The position numbers and the translations under genes are program-made. A DNA stretch of 61,397 nt from a virus, in the IMG/VR virus record IMGVR_UViG_3300042566_000075, positions 1 to 61,397 of that record; one strand, written 5' to 3'. Positions 34,556 to 42,738 of the stretch are shown one piece after another (position 1 is the first letter of the stretch; each line of letters begins with the position of its first letter). Below the pieces are notes generated by a model that saw only the letters and a program-made list of their open reading frames with translations, did no database searches and was not told the origin of the DNA.

Positions 34556-35292
34556 TATGCTGCATCCTTCTGTGCGGGGACAACCATCGGATAGAGGATG
34601 TCTTGTCCGTAGTTACCGGTATATTCCTGTACGCCCATGTGACCTAACGAGATTGATGGGTCGATCCAGACGTCGAAACCGAGTTCACGTGCACGGTCGC
34701 AGAAGAGGAAGTCTTCCCCCATGTAACCTTCCGACGTAACTTCGAAATCAAACATCGCAGTGAGCATACGATCCGTGCGTGTGTCATAATATTTCCACTC
34801 CGGATGGGCGGCTTCCATCTGTTCAAAGACTTCACGACGCACCAACATAAAGGCAGTCGCCACGCGCTTCGCACGTACGAGACCCATGCCATTCATGGTG
34901 AGTTCGCCATTTTCGTCATGGTCAAGCGTAGCGATGTAGGTTTTGGTTTCGCTGCGGGTGCGCGGGACACCAGCGACGATGCCCTTTTTGGGGTCTGTGC
35001 CCCACGCCATAAGGCGGAAAATATCGTCGGCCTCGAAGTTAATGTCCGAGTCGATGAACATTAGGTAGTCGCAGTTCGACTCCAGCAAGTCCTGCGCCAG
35101 CAGGTTGCGCGCACGAGAAACAACAGAGCAACCACAAATGCTGCCGATCTGAATATCAATCCCATGCTGCGCAGCCTGTTGCGCAAAGCGAGCAAGAGAA
35201 ACAGCTAGCTTCAAGGATACCTTGAAGTCGTACGCTGGAAGAGCAATGAAGATGCTCTTACCAGCTAAGTCGTAGCTTTTTTCCTGCTGCAT
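34555..35292 (-). CDS. Glycosyltransferase-like protein, GT-A fold (late copy)
   Basis: A 245-residue protein. The pattern SVVSRARNLLAQDLLESNCD, YLMFIDSDINFEADDI (DxD metal-binding motif), then GEDFLFCDRARELGFDVWID resembles GT2-like transferases that use nucleotide sugars. It likely glycosylates virion protein, DNA or host polysaccharide. It is encoded in the head module, whereas a distant paralogue at 58924 is in the early block. The acceptor is unknown. Confidence 0.75.
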   Translation of the reverse strand: MQQEKSYDLAGKSIFIALPAYDFKVSLKLAVSLARFAQQAAQHGIDIQIGSICGCSVVSRARNLLAQDLLESNCDYLMFIDSDINFEADDIFRLMAWGTDPKKGIVAGVPRTRSETKTYIATLDHDENGELTMNGMGLVRAKRVATAFMLVRREVFEQMEAAHPEWKYYDTRTDRMLTAMFDFEVTSEGYMGEDFLFCDRARELGFDVWIDPSISLGHMGVQEYTGNYGQDILYPMVVPAQKDAA

Positions 35293-35295
35293 ATA

Positions 35296-35769
35296 TCACC
35301 CGTAGAAAATGGTGCAGTGGATATTCGCACCGAGGAACACCCGGATACCGTTTTCCGCCAAAATACCTTCGCCGGGAATAACTACGCTATAGGCTGTTTG
35401 GTCCGAAGCGTCTGCTTGCGTTAATACCTCACCCCACACCGTGACGTTACCGCTGGTCGCGCCGCTGTTAGTCACAGTTACAGTGAACGTGTTGGTACCA
35501 GTTACAGTGACTTGATACGGGTTATCCGTTAAATCCCAATCGAGGTAGACCCATTGACCGGTACGTAGCCCATGGTTGGCTACGGTAATCGTCGCCGTTG
35601 TAGTGGACCGAGCATAAGTACCCGACATAGACACATCGTTCACAAACGTAGAATAACCGGTTGCGTTGGTGAACGGAAAAATAACCGCACCTTTTAAACG
35701 CGTACGGTACCCGACCATAAGGCCGTCATCGGCGGCATGAGTGGATTTGACATCAAATTGCATACCCAT
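35296..35769 (-). CDS. Conserved virion structural protein
   Basis: A 157-residue beta protein; ATG 7 nt after GGAG. It has the pattern STTTATITVANHGLRTGQWVY and VTVTGTNTFTVTVTNSGA, an immunoglobulin-like or fibre-like repeat, ending in GIRVFLGANIHCTIFYG. It may decorate the capsid or tail. No specific homologue is recalled. Confidence 0.6.
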   Translation of the reverse strand: MGMQFDVKSTHAADDGLMVGYRTRLKGAVIFPFTNATGYSTFVNDVSMSGTYARSTTTATITVANHGLRTGQWVYLDWDLTDNPYQVTVTGTNTFTVTVTNSGATSGNVTVWGEVLTQADASDQTAYSVVIPGEGILAENGIRVFLGANIHCTIFYG

Positions 35770-35800
35770 CAGTATTCTCCTTCTTAGAGGTTGTTACCGA

Positions 35801-36181
35801 TTACGATGCAGTAGTTACGGCAATCCAAGTGGTGCTGCCGTCCGAAACGTACAAGCGAGTCGAAGTCGAGCTACCGTCGCTACGCAGGTAAATCGAACCC
35901 TTAGCAGCCGCAATAGTTGGAGCGCCTGAACCGATGTACATACCCATACCAGCAGCGACGTTGGTTGCAATGAATGCAGAAGCACCACCAGCGACAAGCC
36001 CAGTAGCGCTGTCAGCCGTGATGTTGCCGGTTGCCGTTATTGTGGTTGCTGCCAAAGAAGTTACCGAAGTAGCAGCGCCAAAAGTGCCGGTAACAGTAAC
36101 CGCGCCAGTCGTGCCATTGATCGAAATTGTTTGGAAGCCGTTCTCAGAACGAACTGGACCGTTAAATGTGGTATTAGCCAT
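35801..36181 (-). CDS. Small Thr/Ala-rich structural protein
   Basis: A 126-residue protein; ATG 7 nt after AGGAG. It is rich in Thr, Ala, Ser and Gly, with a C-terminal GSIYLRSDGSSTSTRLYVSD block as seen in fibre and decoration proteins. It follows the capsid gene after a terminator and so may be transcribed from readthrough or its own start. Confidence 0.65.
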   Translation of the reverse strand: MANTTFNGPVRSENGFQTISINGTTGAVTVTGTFGAATSVTSLAATTITATGNITADSATGLVAGGASAFIATNVAAGMGMYIGSGAPTIAAAKGSIYLRSDGSSTSTRLYVSDGSTTWIAVTTAS

Positions 36182-36284
36182 GATTTATCTCCTGTGTAGT
36201 AGCACTCGTACGTACCGTCTCTACTAAGTCCGCTGGGCCGGTCGGTACGAATAATATCCCTAGTAACGCAGATATAGCATATAT

Positions 36285-36318
36285 AAAAAAGAAGGGAAGA
36301 GATTTCTCTCCTCCCTTC
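36285..36318 (-). terminator. Rho-independent terminator after the capsid gene
   Basis: On the minus strand an interrupted stem, GAAGGGA with GGAGAG pairing to CTCT and TCCCTTC (36291-36318, two bulged bases), is followed by TTTTTT (36285-36290). It lies in the 173-bp gap after the capsid gene, so it would lower expression of the genes downstream relative to the head genes. Confidence 0.85.
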
Positions 36319-36354
36319 CCCCCGTTCCCTTGAGCTACGCTCTCGGGGAAACTA

Positions 36355-37266
36355 TTAGGCTGCGCCTTCGCTGCCGTACATACCCAGAGGGTCTGACCAG
36401 CCGAACGAATAACGCTCACGAGCCTTGTAACGTACGTTACCAGTATCGAAGTCACCGTCCATGCCCGTGCTCATTGGAGTACGAACAAAGTGCTTCAGAC
36501 CGTTTGGCACGTCTGTGGTCAAGAACCATGCATCCGTGTCGGTCAAGAAGTGGTTTACAGCGTATCCTTCTGGGATCGAGCCGTTCGACTTGATTGCGTT
36601 GATGTCGTTGTCCGCAGTCGAAACGCGAAGTTCGGTTTCGAGCAAGCGAGTAGCAACAAACATCAGGCTTGGCGGTACGACGAGCTTACGCGGTTTAGCC
36701 GCGATGAGCAGGCCACGTTCATCCGTCCACGCTGCGATCTGAATTACAGCCGCTTCAAGCGACGTTTCGTTCAAATCAGCAGGAGTGCTTGGGATGTTCG
36801 AGTTCGTGCCACCAGAAACCAATGGGTGCGAAGCCGAGAACAATGGTTGGCCGTCACCACCGGTGTAGTCGGTGTCGAAGCCGTTGTTCAAGACTGCGGC
36901 AGCCTTAGTTTGCTTGGTGTAGGACATGGCGCGAGCCAAGGCCTTTGTGTAACGCGACGACAAGGAGTCATACAAGTTATCTTCAATCGCTTCTTCCGTG
37001 AGCGAGAACCCGAGGGCAATCGTTTCGTGGTTGTAGCGAGCAGTGAAGACTTCCTGTGCGTTGTCATACGCGATGGCCGAACCTTCGTTCTTGACTGGAG
37101 CAGCCGAGAAACCAGAAAGCTTTGTTTCTTCTTCGAACGAACGCTCAGAAGTTTCCGTTTCGTAGATTTCTTTGTGCTCTTCGCCGTAACGTGCATACTC
37201 GAGGCCGAACAAAGCGTTCAGTCCGGGCAACAGTTCTTTAAGAAGTTGTGCGCGTGAAATTGCCAT
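36355..37266 (-). CDS. Major capsid protein (HK97-fold)
   Basis: A 303-residue protein; ATG 8 nt after GGAG. The helical N-terminus (AQLLKELLPGLNALFGLEYA), the FTARYNHETIALGFSLTEEA segment and the C-terminal DTDAWFLTTDVPNGLKHFVR with YKARERYSFGWSDPLG are typical of HK97-type capsid proteins. It should form the icosahedral shell around the scaffold encoded upstream. There is no evident protease domain, so shell maturation may rely on scaffold exit. Confidence 0.85.
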   Translation of the reverse strand: MAISRAQLLKELLPGLNALFGLEYARYGEEHKEIYETETSERSFEEETKLSGFSAAPVKNEGSAIAYDNAQEVFTARYNHETIALGFSLTEEAIEDNLYDSLSSRYTKALARAMSYTKQTKAAAVLNNGFDTDYTGGDGQPLFSASHPLVSGGTNSNIPSTPADLNETSLEAAVIQIAAWTDERGLLIAAKPRKLVVPPSLMFVATRLLETELRVSTADNDINAIKSNGSIPEGYAVNHFLTDTDAWFLTTDVPNGLKHFVRTPMSTGMDGDFDTGNVRYKARERYSFGWSDPLGMYGSEGAA

Positions 37267-37278
37267 TGTTCAGTCTCC

Positions 37279-37896
37279 TTATGCCAGACCGGTTGGGTTG
37301 AGGTAGCTGTGGGTGCCTTGGTTCCACTTGACGATAACTTCGGTGTAAGAACCGGGGTTACCTGCAATAGCGGTCTCAGGAACAACGTCCACAACGCGGA
37401 TAGGCCACGTCGAAGTAGTACCTTCAGTCGAGTCTACACCGACCTTAGAGTTACCATTCGAAGTTGAACCTACGTTGTTCGCACCGTTAGCGAGCTTGAG
37501 GTTCGAACCAACAGCAGCCTGAGTGACATAGCTGACAGTGTTCGAGTTGGTACCAGCGCATACAGCAACCTTGAACAACGCATCAGGGTCTTCCTGAATG
37601 TACGCTGTGACGTCGCTGATGTTTGTGGTGCCGGGGTAGTACTGACGGAATGTCAGACCAAAGGTTGGGTCCGTGTAGGTGCAACCGAGGAAAACACCAA
37701 CAGGGGTGGCCGAGTCTGTACCAGTGTCCTTGCCAACAGTACCGCCTGCGAGCAACTTAACGACGTCACCATAGAAGATGGCAGTCGAAGAGTTGGTTGC
37801 GATTGGAAGTTGACGAGTTGCACCAGCAAAAACCTGTCCGCCGATCAAATTGATCGGGATTAGCCCGTAAGGGCTGGTAACAGAAGGGTATGCCAT
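37279..37896 (-). CDS. Capsid-associated structural (decoration-like) protein
   Basis: A 205-residue protein; ATG 7 nt after AAGGAG. Residues YGLIPINLIGGQVFAGATR, IFYGDVVKLLAGGTV and GVFLGCTYTDP are the core of a conserved family placed beside the capsid gene in many aquatic phages. It is likely an abundant virion protein. It could be a decoration or minor capsid protein. Confidence 0.7.
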   Translation of the reverse strand: MAYPSVTSPYGLIPINLIGGQVFAGATRQLPIATNSSTAIFYGDVVKLLAGGTVGKDTGTDSATPVGVFLGCTYTDPTFGLTFRQYYPGTTNISDVTAYIQEDPDALFKVAVCAGTNSNTVSYVTQAAVGSNLKLANGANNVGSTSNGNSKVGVDSTEGTTSTWPIRVVDVVPETAIAGNPGSYTEVIVKWNQGTHSYLNPTGLA

Positions 37897-37912
37897 TTTA
37901 TAGCTCCTTTAG

Positions 37913-38389
37913 CTATTTGCCTTTGCCAAATGACGTCGTAGACCGTTTTTCCCTGAAGAGGGGCATACGAGCGTCGTTCTCACGCATGAAGTTATTGTCC
38001 ACGGAGTCCATCTGAGCCTGATTTTTACTAGCGAAGTATTCCTTACGCTGCTGCATCAGTTCTTCCGGTGCCTTGCACAACAACAGTCCTGCGACTTCGA
38101 TGTTGTCTTTGAAACGGCTGTCAGGGTCTACCAACATACGGAACTGAGGTTGTTCACTAATGCTAACTGGCTCCCAGCCTTCCCGTAGTTTGGACGAGAT
38201 GTTGCGGGGGTCGTTCTGACCCATTGAAGCTACACGTACCCAACGGTACGCATAACCCGGCTGTTTATCCGGTTCTGGCAGGGTCGAAGCCGGTTGCCAT
38301 ACTTTCGGACGTTCAGCCTCTGCACGAGTTTCACGAGGAGCGCGGGTTGCGTCTGCCTTGCCTTCAATTGCGTCAAGTAAATTAGCCAT
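37913..38389 (-). CDS. Conserved head-module protein
   Basis: A 158-residue protein; ATG 7 nt after GGAG. The pattern YAYRWVRVASMGQNDPRNIS, then REGWEPVSISEQPQF, then LLLCKAPEELMQQRKEYF is conserved between scaffold and capsid in related phages. It has a charged C-terminal tail. A role in head assembly is inferred. Confidence 0.7.
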   Translation of the reverse strand: MANLLDAIEGKADATRAPRETRAEAERPKVWQPASTLPEPDKQPGYAYRWVRVASMGQNDPRNISSKLREGWEPVSISEQPQFRMLVDPDSRFKDNIEVAGLLLCKAPEELMQQRKEYFASKNQAQMDSVDNNFMRENDARMPLFREKRSTTSFGKGK

Positions 38390-38390
38390 C

Positions 38391-39335
38391 TTATTTCTCC
38401 ATCTTCATTACTTCGCGGGCATACTGCTCAGGCGTTACGCCTAGACGTTTTGCAACCGCAATTTGGGTACGATTTAACACAATCTTTTTGGGGGACCGTG
38501 TACGTGAAGCTGGAGCAACGACAGATGACGCTTTTTGTTCGCGTGCAGTGGGTCTGGTGCCACCATTATCCATTTCATCCCCGAAGTAATCGGAGAAGCG
38601 ACGGCGCATAGTTTTGTCTACAACGCCCCAATATTCGTCGGTGCCTGCAAATTGCGGGCCACGTTCATTTATGAGCCTCTGGTGAAGCCCAAGAGCAGTT
38701 GCAGTCATTTCCGGGTCCGTACCATACCACGTATTGCGCTCTTGCCACGCCATAGTTTTCTGGTCAGGTTGCGGAATTTGCACCTGCTGTTGCGGTATTT
38801 CTACCTCATTATATTCCTCCTGTAAAGAAGGACGATAATTATTTATTTGCTGTACTCGATAGTTAACTTGAGCAAGCTTCTCTTGAGCGTCTGCTAGACG
38901 ATCTGCATCACCTGACTCGTAAGCTTCTTTAAACTCACGTTTGGCTGCTGCAGCCTCAAATTCCGCAGTTTGTTTATAGCTACCAAGTAAGGACTGTTCG
39001 CCTTGTGCTAGCGTATTCTTTAGCCTGCGGTTCTCTTCAAGAATACGTTGCGCAACAGAAAGAGCTTCTGTCTTCTCGCGCATCTCGCGTTCTTTTTCAC
39101 GGCGTTCGTCGTGCCAGACTTTCTTCATCTGCTTCAGACGTGTCTTTACCTTGTCGGAGTAATCTTCAAGCTCATCAGCTTCTAATTCTTCAACAAGTTC
39201 CTTCGGCATTGGCTCGCGGCCACGGTCTGCTTCAGGGGTATCATCTTCGATTTCAATTTCCGGCTTATCAGCCTCAGAAACGGGGGTTTCGTCTTCGATC
39301 TCGAACGAAAAATCGTCGTTATCATCCATACTCAT
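38391..39335 (-). CDS. Scaffolding protein
   Basis: A 314-residue protein. I start it at ATG 39335, 6 nt after AAGGAG, rather than at the 336-residue frame. The acidic N-terminus (FEIEDETPVSEADKPEIEIE), the long charged helix (RREKEREMREKTEALSVAQR) and a basic C-terminal patch (SRTRSPKKIVLNRTQIAVAK) match scaffolding proteins, which template the procapsid and leave. It sits between the co-chaperonin and capsid genes. Confidence 0.8.
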   Translation of the reverse strand: MSMDDNDDFSFEIEDETPVSEADKPEIEIEDDTPEADRGREPMPKELVEELEADELEDYSDKVKTRLKQMKKVWHDERREKEREMREKTEALSVAQRILEENRRLKNTLAQGEQSLLGSYKQTAEFEAAAAKREFKEAYESGDADRLADAQEKLAQVNYRVQQINNYRPSLQEEYNEVEIPQQQVQIPQPDQKTMAWQERNTWYGTDPEMTATALGLHQRLINERGPQFAGTDEYWGVVDKTMRRRFSDYFGDEMDNGGTRPTAREQKASSVVAPASRTRSPKKIVLNRTQIAVAKRLGVTPEQYAREVMKMEK

Positions 39336-39363
39336 GTCATTCTCCTTGTACGGGTTACGTCCG

Positions 39364-39804
39364 TTAAGCGCGGGAAATGCCCCGGGGGTCTTCAACAACA
39401 CCTTCTACACTGTCGTCGTTGATGATGCGGAACTCACGACCGTGGATTTTCACACGGCTGCCTGCCATTGGGCGGGTCAGAATGAAGTCACCTTCTTGGC
39501 ACCATGGGCCAGACGGGAAGCGTTTCTCGTCCTTGTAGCAATCTGGACCCATCTTCAGCACCATAAGCACTGGAGTAGTGAGTTCTTCGTATTGCTTGGT
39601 AGCGTCGGCCTTAAAGATACCACCAGCGGTCTTCTCTTCGACTTCAGGGAGCGCGCACAGAATGCGGTATCCTGATGGGTCTGGAAGCTGCTTTGCACGG
39701 TCTTCTACCGGAACTTCGGGTTCTTTGTCCGCTGCCACAATGGGTTTGCCATTAAGGCCCACTAACGAGGGGGTGGTGACCCCAACAATATCAGTCATCG
39801 TCAT
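39364..39804 (-). CDS. GroES-like co-chaperonin
   Basis: A 146-residue protein with a GroES/Cpn10-type core after a 35-residue extension. SGYRILCALPEVEEKTAGG (loop at about 55-67) matches the mobile loop, followed by VLMVLKMGPDCYKDEKRF, then GDFILTRPMAGSRVKIHG and RIINDDSVEGVV. In the mobile loop IFK replaces the usual IVL. By analogy with T4 gp31 it probably directs host GroEL to fold the capsid protein. The start could be 39804 or the ATG at 39798; both lie inside the preceding gene. Confidence 0.85.
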   Translation of the reverse strand: MTMTDIVGVTTPSLVGLNGKPIVAADKEPEVPVEDRAKQLPDPSGYRILCALPEVEEKTAGGIFKADATKQYEELTTPVLMVLKMGPDCYKDEKRFPSGPWCQEGDFILTRPMAGSRVKIHGREFRIINDDSVEGVVEDPRGISRA

Positions 39805-39985
39805 GTTCCATTCTTTGTGCGGTTTCAGCGATGAAACCGTTTGACATCATAAGTCCGCGAATAATTCCGCAGGCGTATTTATATTCCCCATGGTCCTTTG
39901 CAGTTCCACGGGCGAGATCACCGCTAATCACGTCAATCTCATCTTGTACCTTTTTTGACAGGTACATCAGTACTTCATTCGTCAT
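39791..39985 (-). CDS. Small conserved head-module protein
   Basis: A 64-residue protein; its ATG overlaps the portal stop and follows AAGGAG at 5 nt. MYLSKKVQDEIDVISGDLARG and the HGEYKYACGIIRGLMMSN block are conserved in this position in aquatic phages. It is helical with no known function. Confidence 0.7.
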   Translation of the reverse strand: MTNEVLMYLSKKVQDEIDVISGDLARGTAKDHGEYKYACGIIRGLMMSNGFIAETAQRMEHDDD

Positions 39986-42471
39986 TCATTCTCCTTAGGC
40001 ATTGCTTGGTTGGGAACGGGTTGTTCGCTTCGTAGGGCTTCACGGGACATCTCAATGCCCATGCGGAACCCTTCTGCTTCCTGCTTAGCTTCCATTTCAC
40101 TCTTGGAAGCGGCAAGTTTTGCGCCGACTTGTAGGCCAGCAATCTCTTCTTGCGACTCGATACGCTTTTGTTCGAGTTCAAGTCTGTCGTTCTTTTCAGC
40201 GGCGTCAATCTGCATCTTCTGCCGTTTAAGCTCGAGTTCGCCCTTCTTAATCTCCAGCTCTTGCATCTGCATCTGCACGATGGGGTCTTGTGCCATCTGC
40301 TGCGCCTGCTGCTGCTGGGCTTCGGCTTGGTTCTTCTGGAGCAACTGTTGTGCTGCGGCTGCAGCCAGACGGGAAACAGCCAGTTCAGTTGTTTCGTCCA
40401 TCTCAGCGTTAGGCTCTGGGAGTGGTACGCCCGCCTGCTCTTCGATTTGTTTACGATACGCGAACGCAAGGTGTTCTTGTATATGTGCGGATGCTGCAGC
40501 CATCATCGACTGTGCGTTAGGGTTCTGGCCCATAAGCTGCGCAATCTTGGGGTCTTGCATAGCAGCCATATGGACTGCGATATGGGCTTCGTGATCTTGG
40601 TAGATAAACGCCTTGACAGGCTTACCGTTAAGAACATCCATATTTTCAGACACAGGGTCACGCGGCTTCATGTCGTCGCCATCTTGAAGCGGGACGAGCT
40701 TCTGCGCGTTCTTGATACCTAGCACCTCAAGCATTTGACGGTGTAGATAGGGCAAGTCGTAGATTTGCGGCGCGCCCTGTGCCAACTGAATAACAGCCTG
40801 ATATTGTACGATCTTCTGCGCCATGGTAGCGGCGTTGGGGTCAGATACAGGGATAACATCGACGTTATCATAGTCAGACTTCTTAGCCCTGCGACCGCCT
40901 TCTTCTGGCTCAAATGAGTACTCGTCGGGTGTGTAGTCGCGGATGATGCCCTTAAGAAGCTGAAACTCCCGCTTCATTGCATAGTGGACGCGTGCCTGCA
41001 CGGCACTCATCATCTTCAACGTACGCTCGAGAATAGCCAGTGTGGTGCCCACAGGAGCCTGTGCAGACATGTCAGACACCTTCATGTCCGCCATACCCGC
41101 GAAGCGACGACCTTCGTCTACGATGGTCCCTAGGAGGCTGTAGAGCACTTGGCTTGGCTCTTTGTATGGCAGTGGCATGATATTATCACGCATCGTACCT
41201 GACGCTACGTCTACATCGCGCCATTCGGCAGGGCTTATCGGGGTGTCGTCACCCTTGACGCGCAAGCCCTTAGTTTTAAATCCGCCCGGTAGATTAGATA
41301 GAGTACCAGCATCAACAAGCTGACGAATAAGGCTGGTACCAGACTTAGCAAAAGCACCGATAAGGTGAATAAGGCCAAAAGCGTAGAAGCCAAAGCCCGG
41401 AACATACGAATAATGTACGAAGTGGTTGCGCTTAAGCTTCTTTTTGTCATCTGGGTTCCAGTTTCGGCGGATAGATAGGACCGTTTCGGTCTCTTTGTCT
41501 ATGGTCACGACGTATGGGAGCGCGATTTCAAGGTCATTTTCTTCCTTGTCGCGGTAGTCATCGTCCTCAATGACCAAATCCACGTGCATTTCGAGCAATT
41601 TGTACCGGTCATCGGTCTCTGCACGGAAGCCAAGCTGTTCTGAAATCTTCTGCTCGACCTCATCCATCGAATTGACGGGGTCTGGCAGGTCTACATCACG
41701 GTAAAACCCATTAGCTTGGAGCTTTCTTAGCTCGTTCGGGGTTTTCCGCATCACATGGGTGACGCGTTCAGCGACTTCCAAGCTGGACGCGCCATAAGGT
41801 ACGACTACATCTTCTGCTGCGACGTACATAGCGACTTGACGACCGAGTGATGGGTCGAAATACACCTTCTTGAACGCATTACCTGCGAGGCCCAACCCCC
41901 ACAGCATCCGCTCATGTTCAGGGCGATACTCGACCATCACATCGGTCAACTGATAATTCATATCTTCTTGGACGCGAGCAGCGGCGTCCTTCTTCTCTGG
42001 GGTCTCTTTACCGATTAACTGCGTGCGCACCGGCCCTTGGGCTGGGAATGTCTCGCTCATAGTCTCGGCTTGGAACTTAACTACCGCCTCAGACAGCAGT
42101 GGGTGATGTACACCACAGGCTCCGGGCCAAGGTTCCGTGCGGTCCTCGACCTTCATACCCAGCAGCTCAAGACCGTCTACATAAGTCTGTATCCAGTCCT
42201 TGCGGCTGCTAATATCTTCGTCAAACTCACCCAGCAGGTCGCCAGCAAGCTCTGTAAGCACGCCTTCGTCCAAGTCTTCGGCTAGGTTATCGTTAAAGTC
42301 GCCCTCGTCCTCACTCGGGTCAATCTCGATCTCCACGCCATCAATGTCGATCTCGACACTCTCAGGGTCTTCGATCTCAATCTCGATGTCAGAACCCTCG
42401 TCCATCTCCATCTCGGATTGGTCGAAGTCTAGGCCCATAGGGGCTTGGTTGAGCGACTTGTCGATATCCAT
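39982..42471 (-). CDS. Portal protein (P22-like size)
   Basis: An 829-residue protein. After an acidic N-terminus with alternating E/I/D, the core holds RKDWIQTYVDGLELLGMKVE, PWPGACGVHHPLLSEAVVKF and KEPSQVLYSLLGTIVDEGRR, which are portal signatures. A long Gln/Ala/Glu-rich C-terminal coiled coil (QAEAQQQQAQQMAQDP) corresponds to the P22-type barrel. The protein should form the dodecameric vertex ring for DNA packaging and tail attachment. The coiled-coil barrel favours a podovirus-like morphology. Confidence 0.85.
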   Translation of the reverse strand: MDIDKSLNQAPMGLDFDQSEMEMDEGSDIEIEIEDPESVEIDIDGVEIEIDPSEDEGDFNDNLAEDLDEGVLTELAGDLLGEFDEDISSRKDWIQTYVDGLELLGMKVEDRTEPWPGACGVHHPLLSEAVVKFQAETMSETFPAQGPVRTQLIGKETPEKKDAAARVQEDMNYQLTDVMVEYRPEHERMLWGLGLAGNAFKKVYFDPSLGRQVAMYVAAEDVVVPYGASSLEVAERVTHVMRKTPNELRKLQANGFYRDVDLPDPVNSMDEVEQKISEQLGFRAETDDRYKLLEMHVDLVIEDDDYRDKEENDLEIALPYVVTIDKETETVLSIRRNWNPDDKKKLKRNHFVHYSYVPGFGFYAFGLIHLIGAFAKSGTSLIRQLVDAGTLSNLPGGFKTKGLRVKGDDTPISPAEWRDVDVASGTMRDNIMPLPYKEPSQVLYSLLGTIVDEGRRFAGMADMKVSDMSAQAPVGTTLAILERTLKMMSAVQARVHYAMKREFQLLKGIIRDYTPDEYSFEPEEGGRRAKKSDYDNVDVIPVSDPNAATMAQKIVQYQAVIQLAQGAPQIYDLPYLHRQMLEVLGIKNAQKLVPLQDGDDMKPRDPVSENMDVLNGKPVKAFIYQDHEAHIAVHMAAMQDPKIAQLMGQNPNAQSMMAAASAHIQEHLAFAYRKQIEEQAGVPLPEPNAEMDETTELAVSRLAAAAAQQLLQKNQAEAQQQQAQQMAQDPIVQMQMQELEIKKGELELKRQKMQIDAAEKNDRLELEQKRIESQEEIAGLQVGAKLAASKSEMEAKQEAEGFRMGIEMSREALRSEQPVPNQAMPKENE

Positions 42472-42738
42472 TTATTTAACCTTTTTAACCAAAGTCTTAG
42501 CCACTGCGAGTGCCGGAGAAGCAGATGCCGCCACTTCACCTACGCGAACTGCGGTTTCCGCTACGTCTCCGAGGATGTCGAATACGCTCTTTTTCTTTTT
42601 AGTCTGCGTCTCGTTCGCACCTGCTACGGCATCGGCGTATTCTACGCCTGCTGCACGTGCTTCGTTGAAGGCTGTGCGCTGGTCATCAGACCATTTTGAC
42701 CATTGTGTCTTACCGATTGGGAATAAAGCCTTGACCAT
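42472..42738 (-). CDS. Small Lys/Ala-rich protein between terminase and portal
   Basis: An 88-residue protein whose start and stop abut its neighbours. It has a charged N-terminus (IGKTQWSKWSDDQRTAFNEA), a Lys run, and a hydrophobic helix (AASASPALAVAKTLVKKVK). Function is unknown; position suggests an accessory in packaging. Confidence 0.6.
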   Translation of the reverse strand: MVKALFPIGKTQWSKWSDDQRTAFNEARAAGVEYADAVAGANETQTKKKKSVFDILGDVAETAVRVGEVAASASPALAVAKTLVKKVK

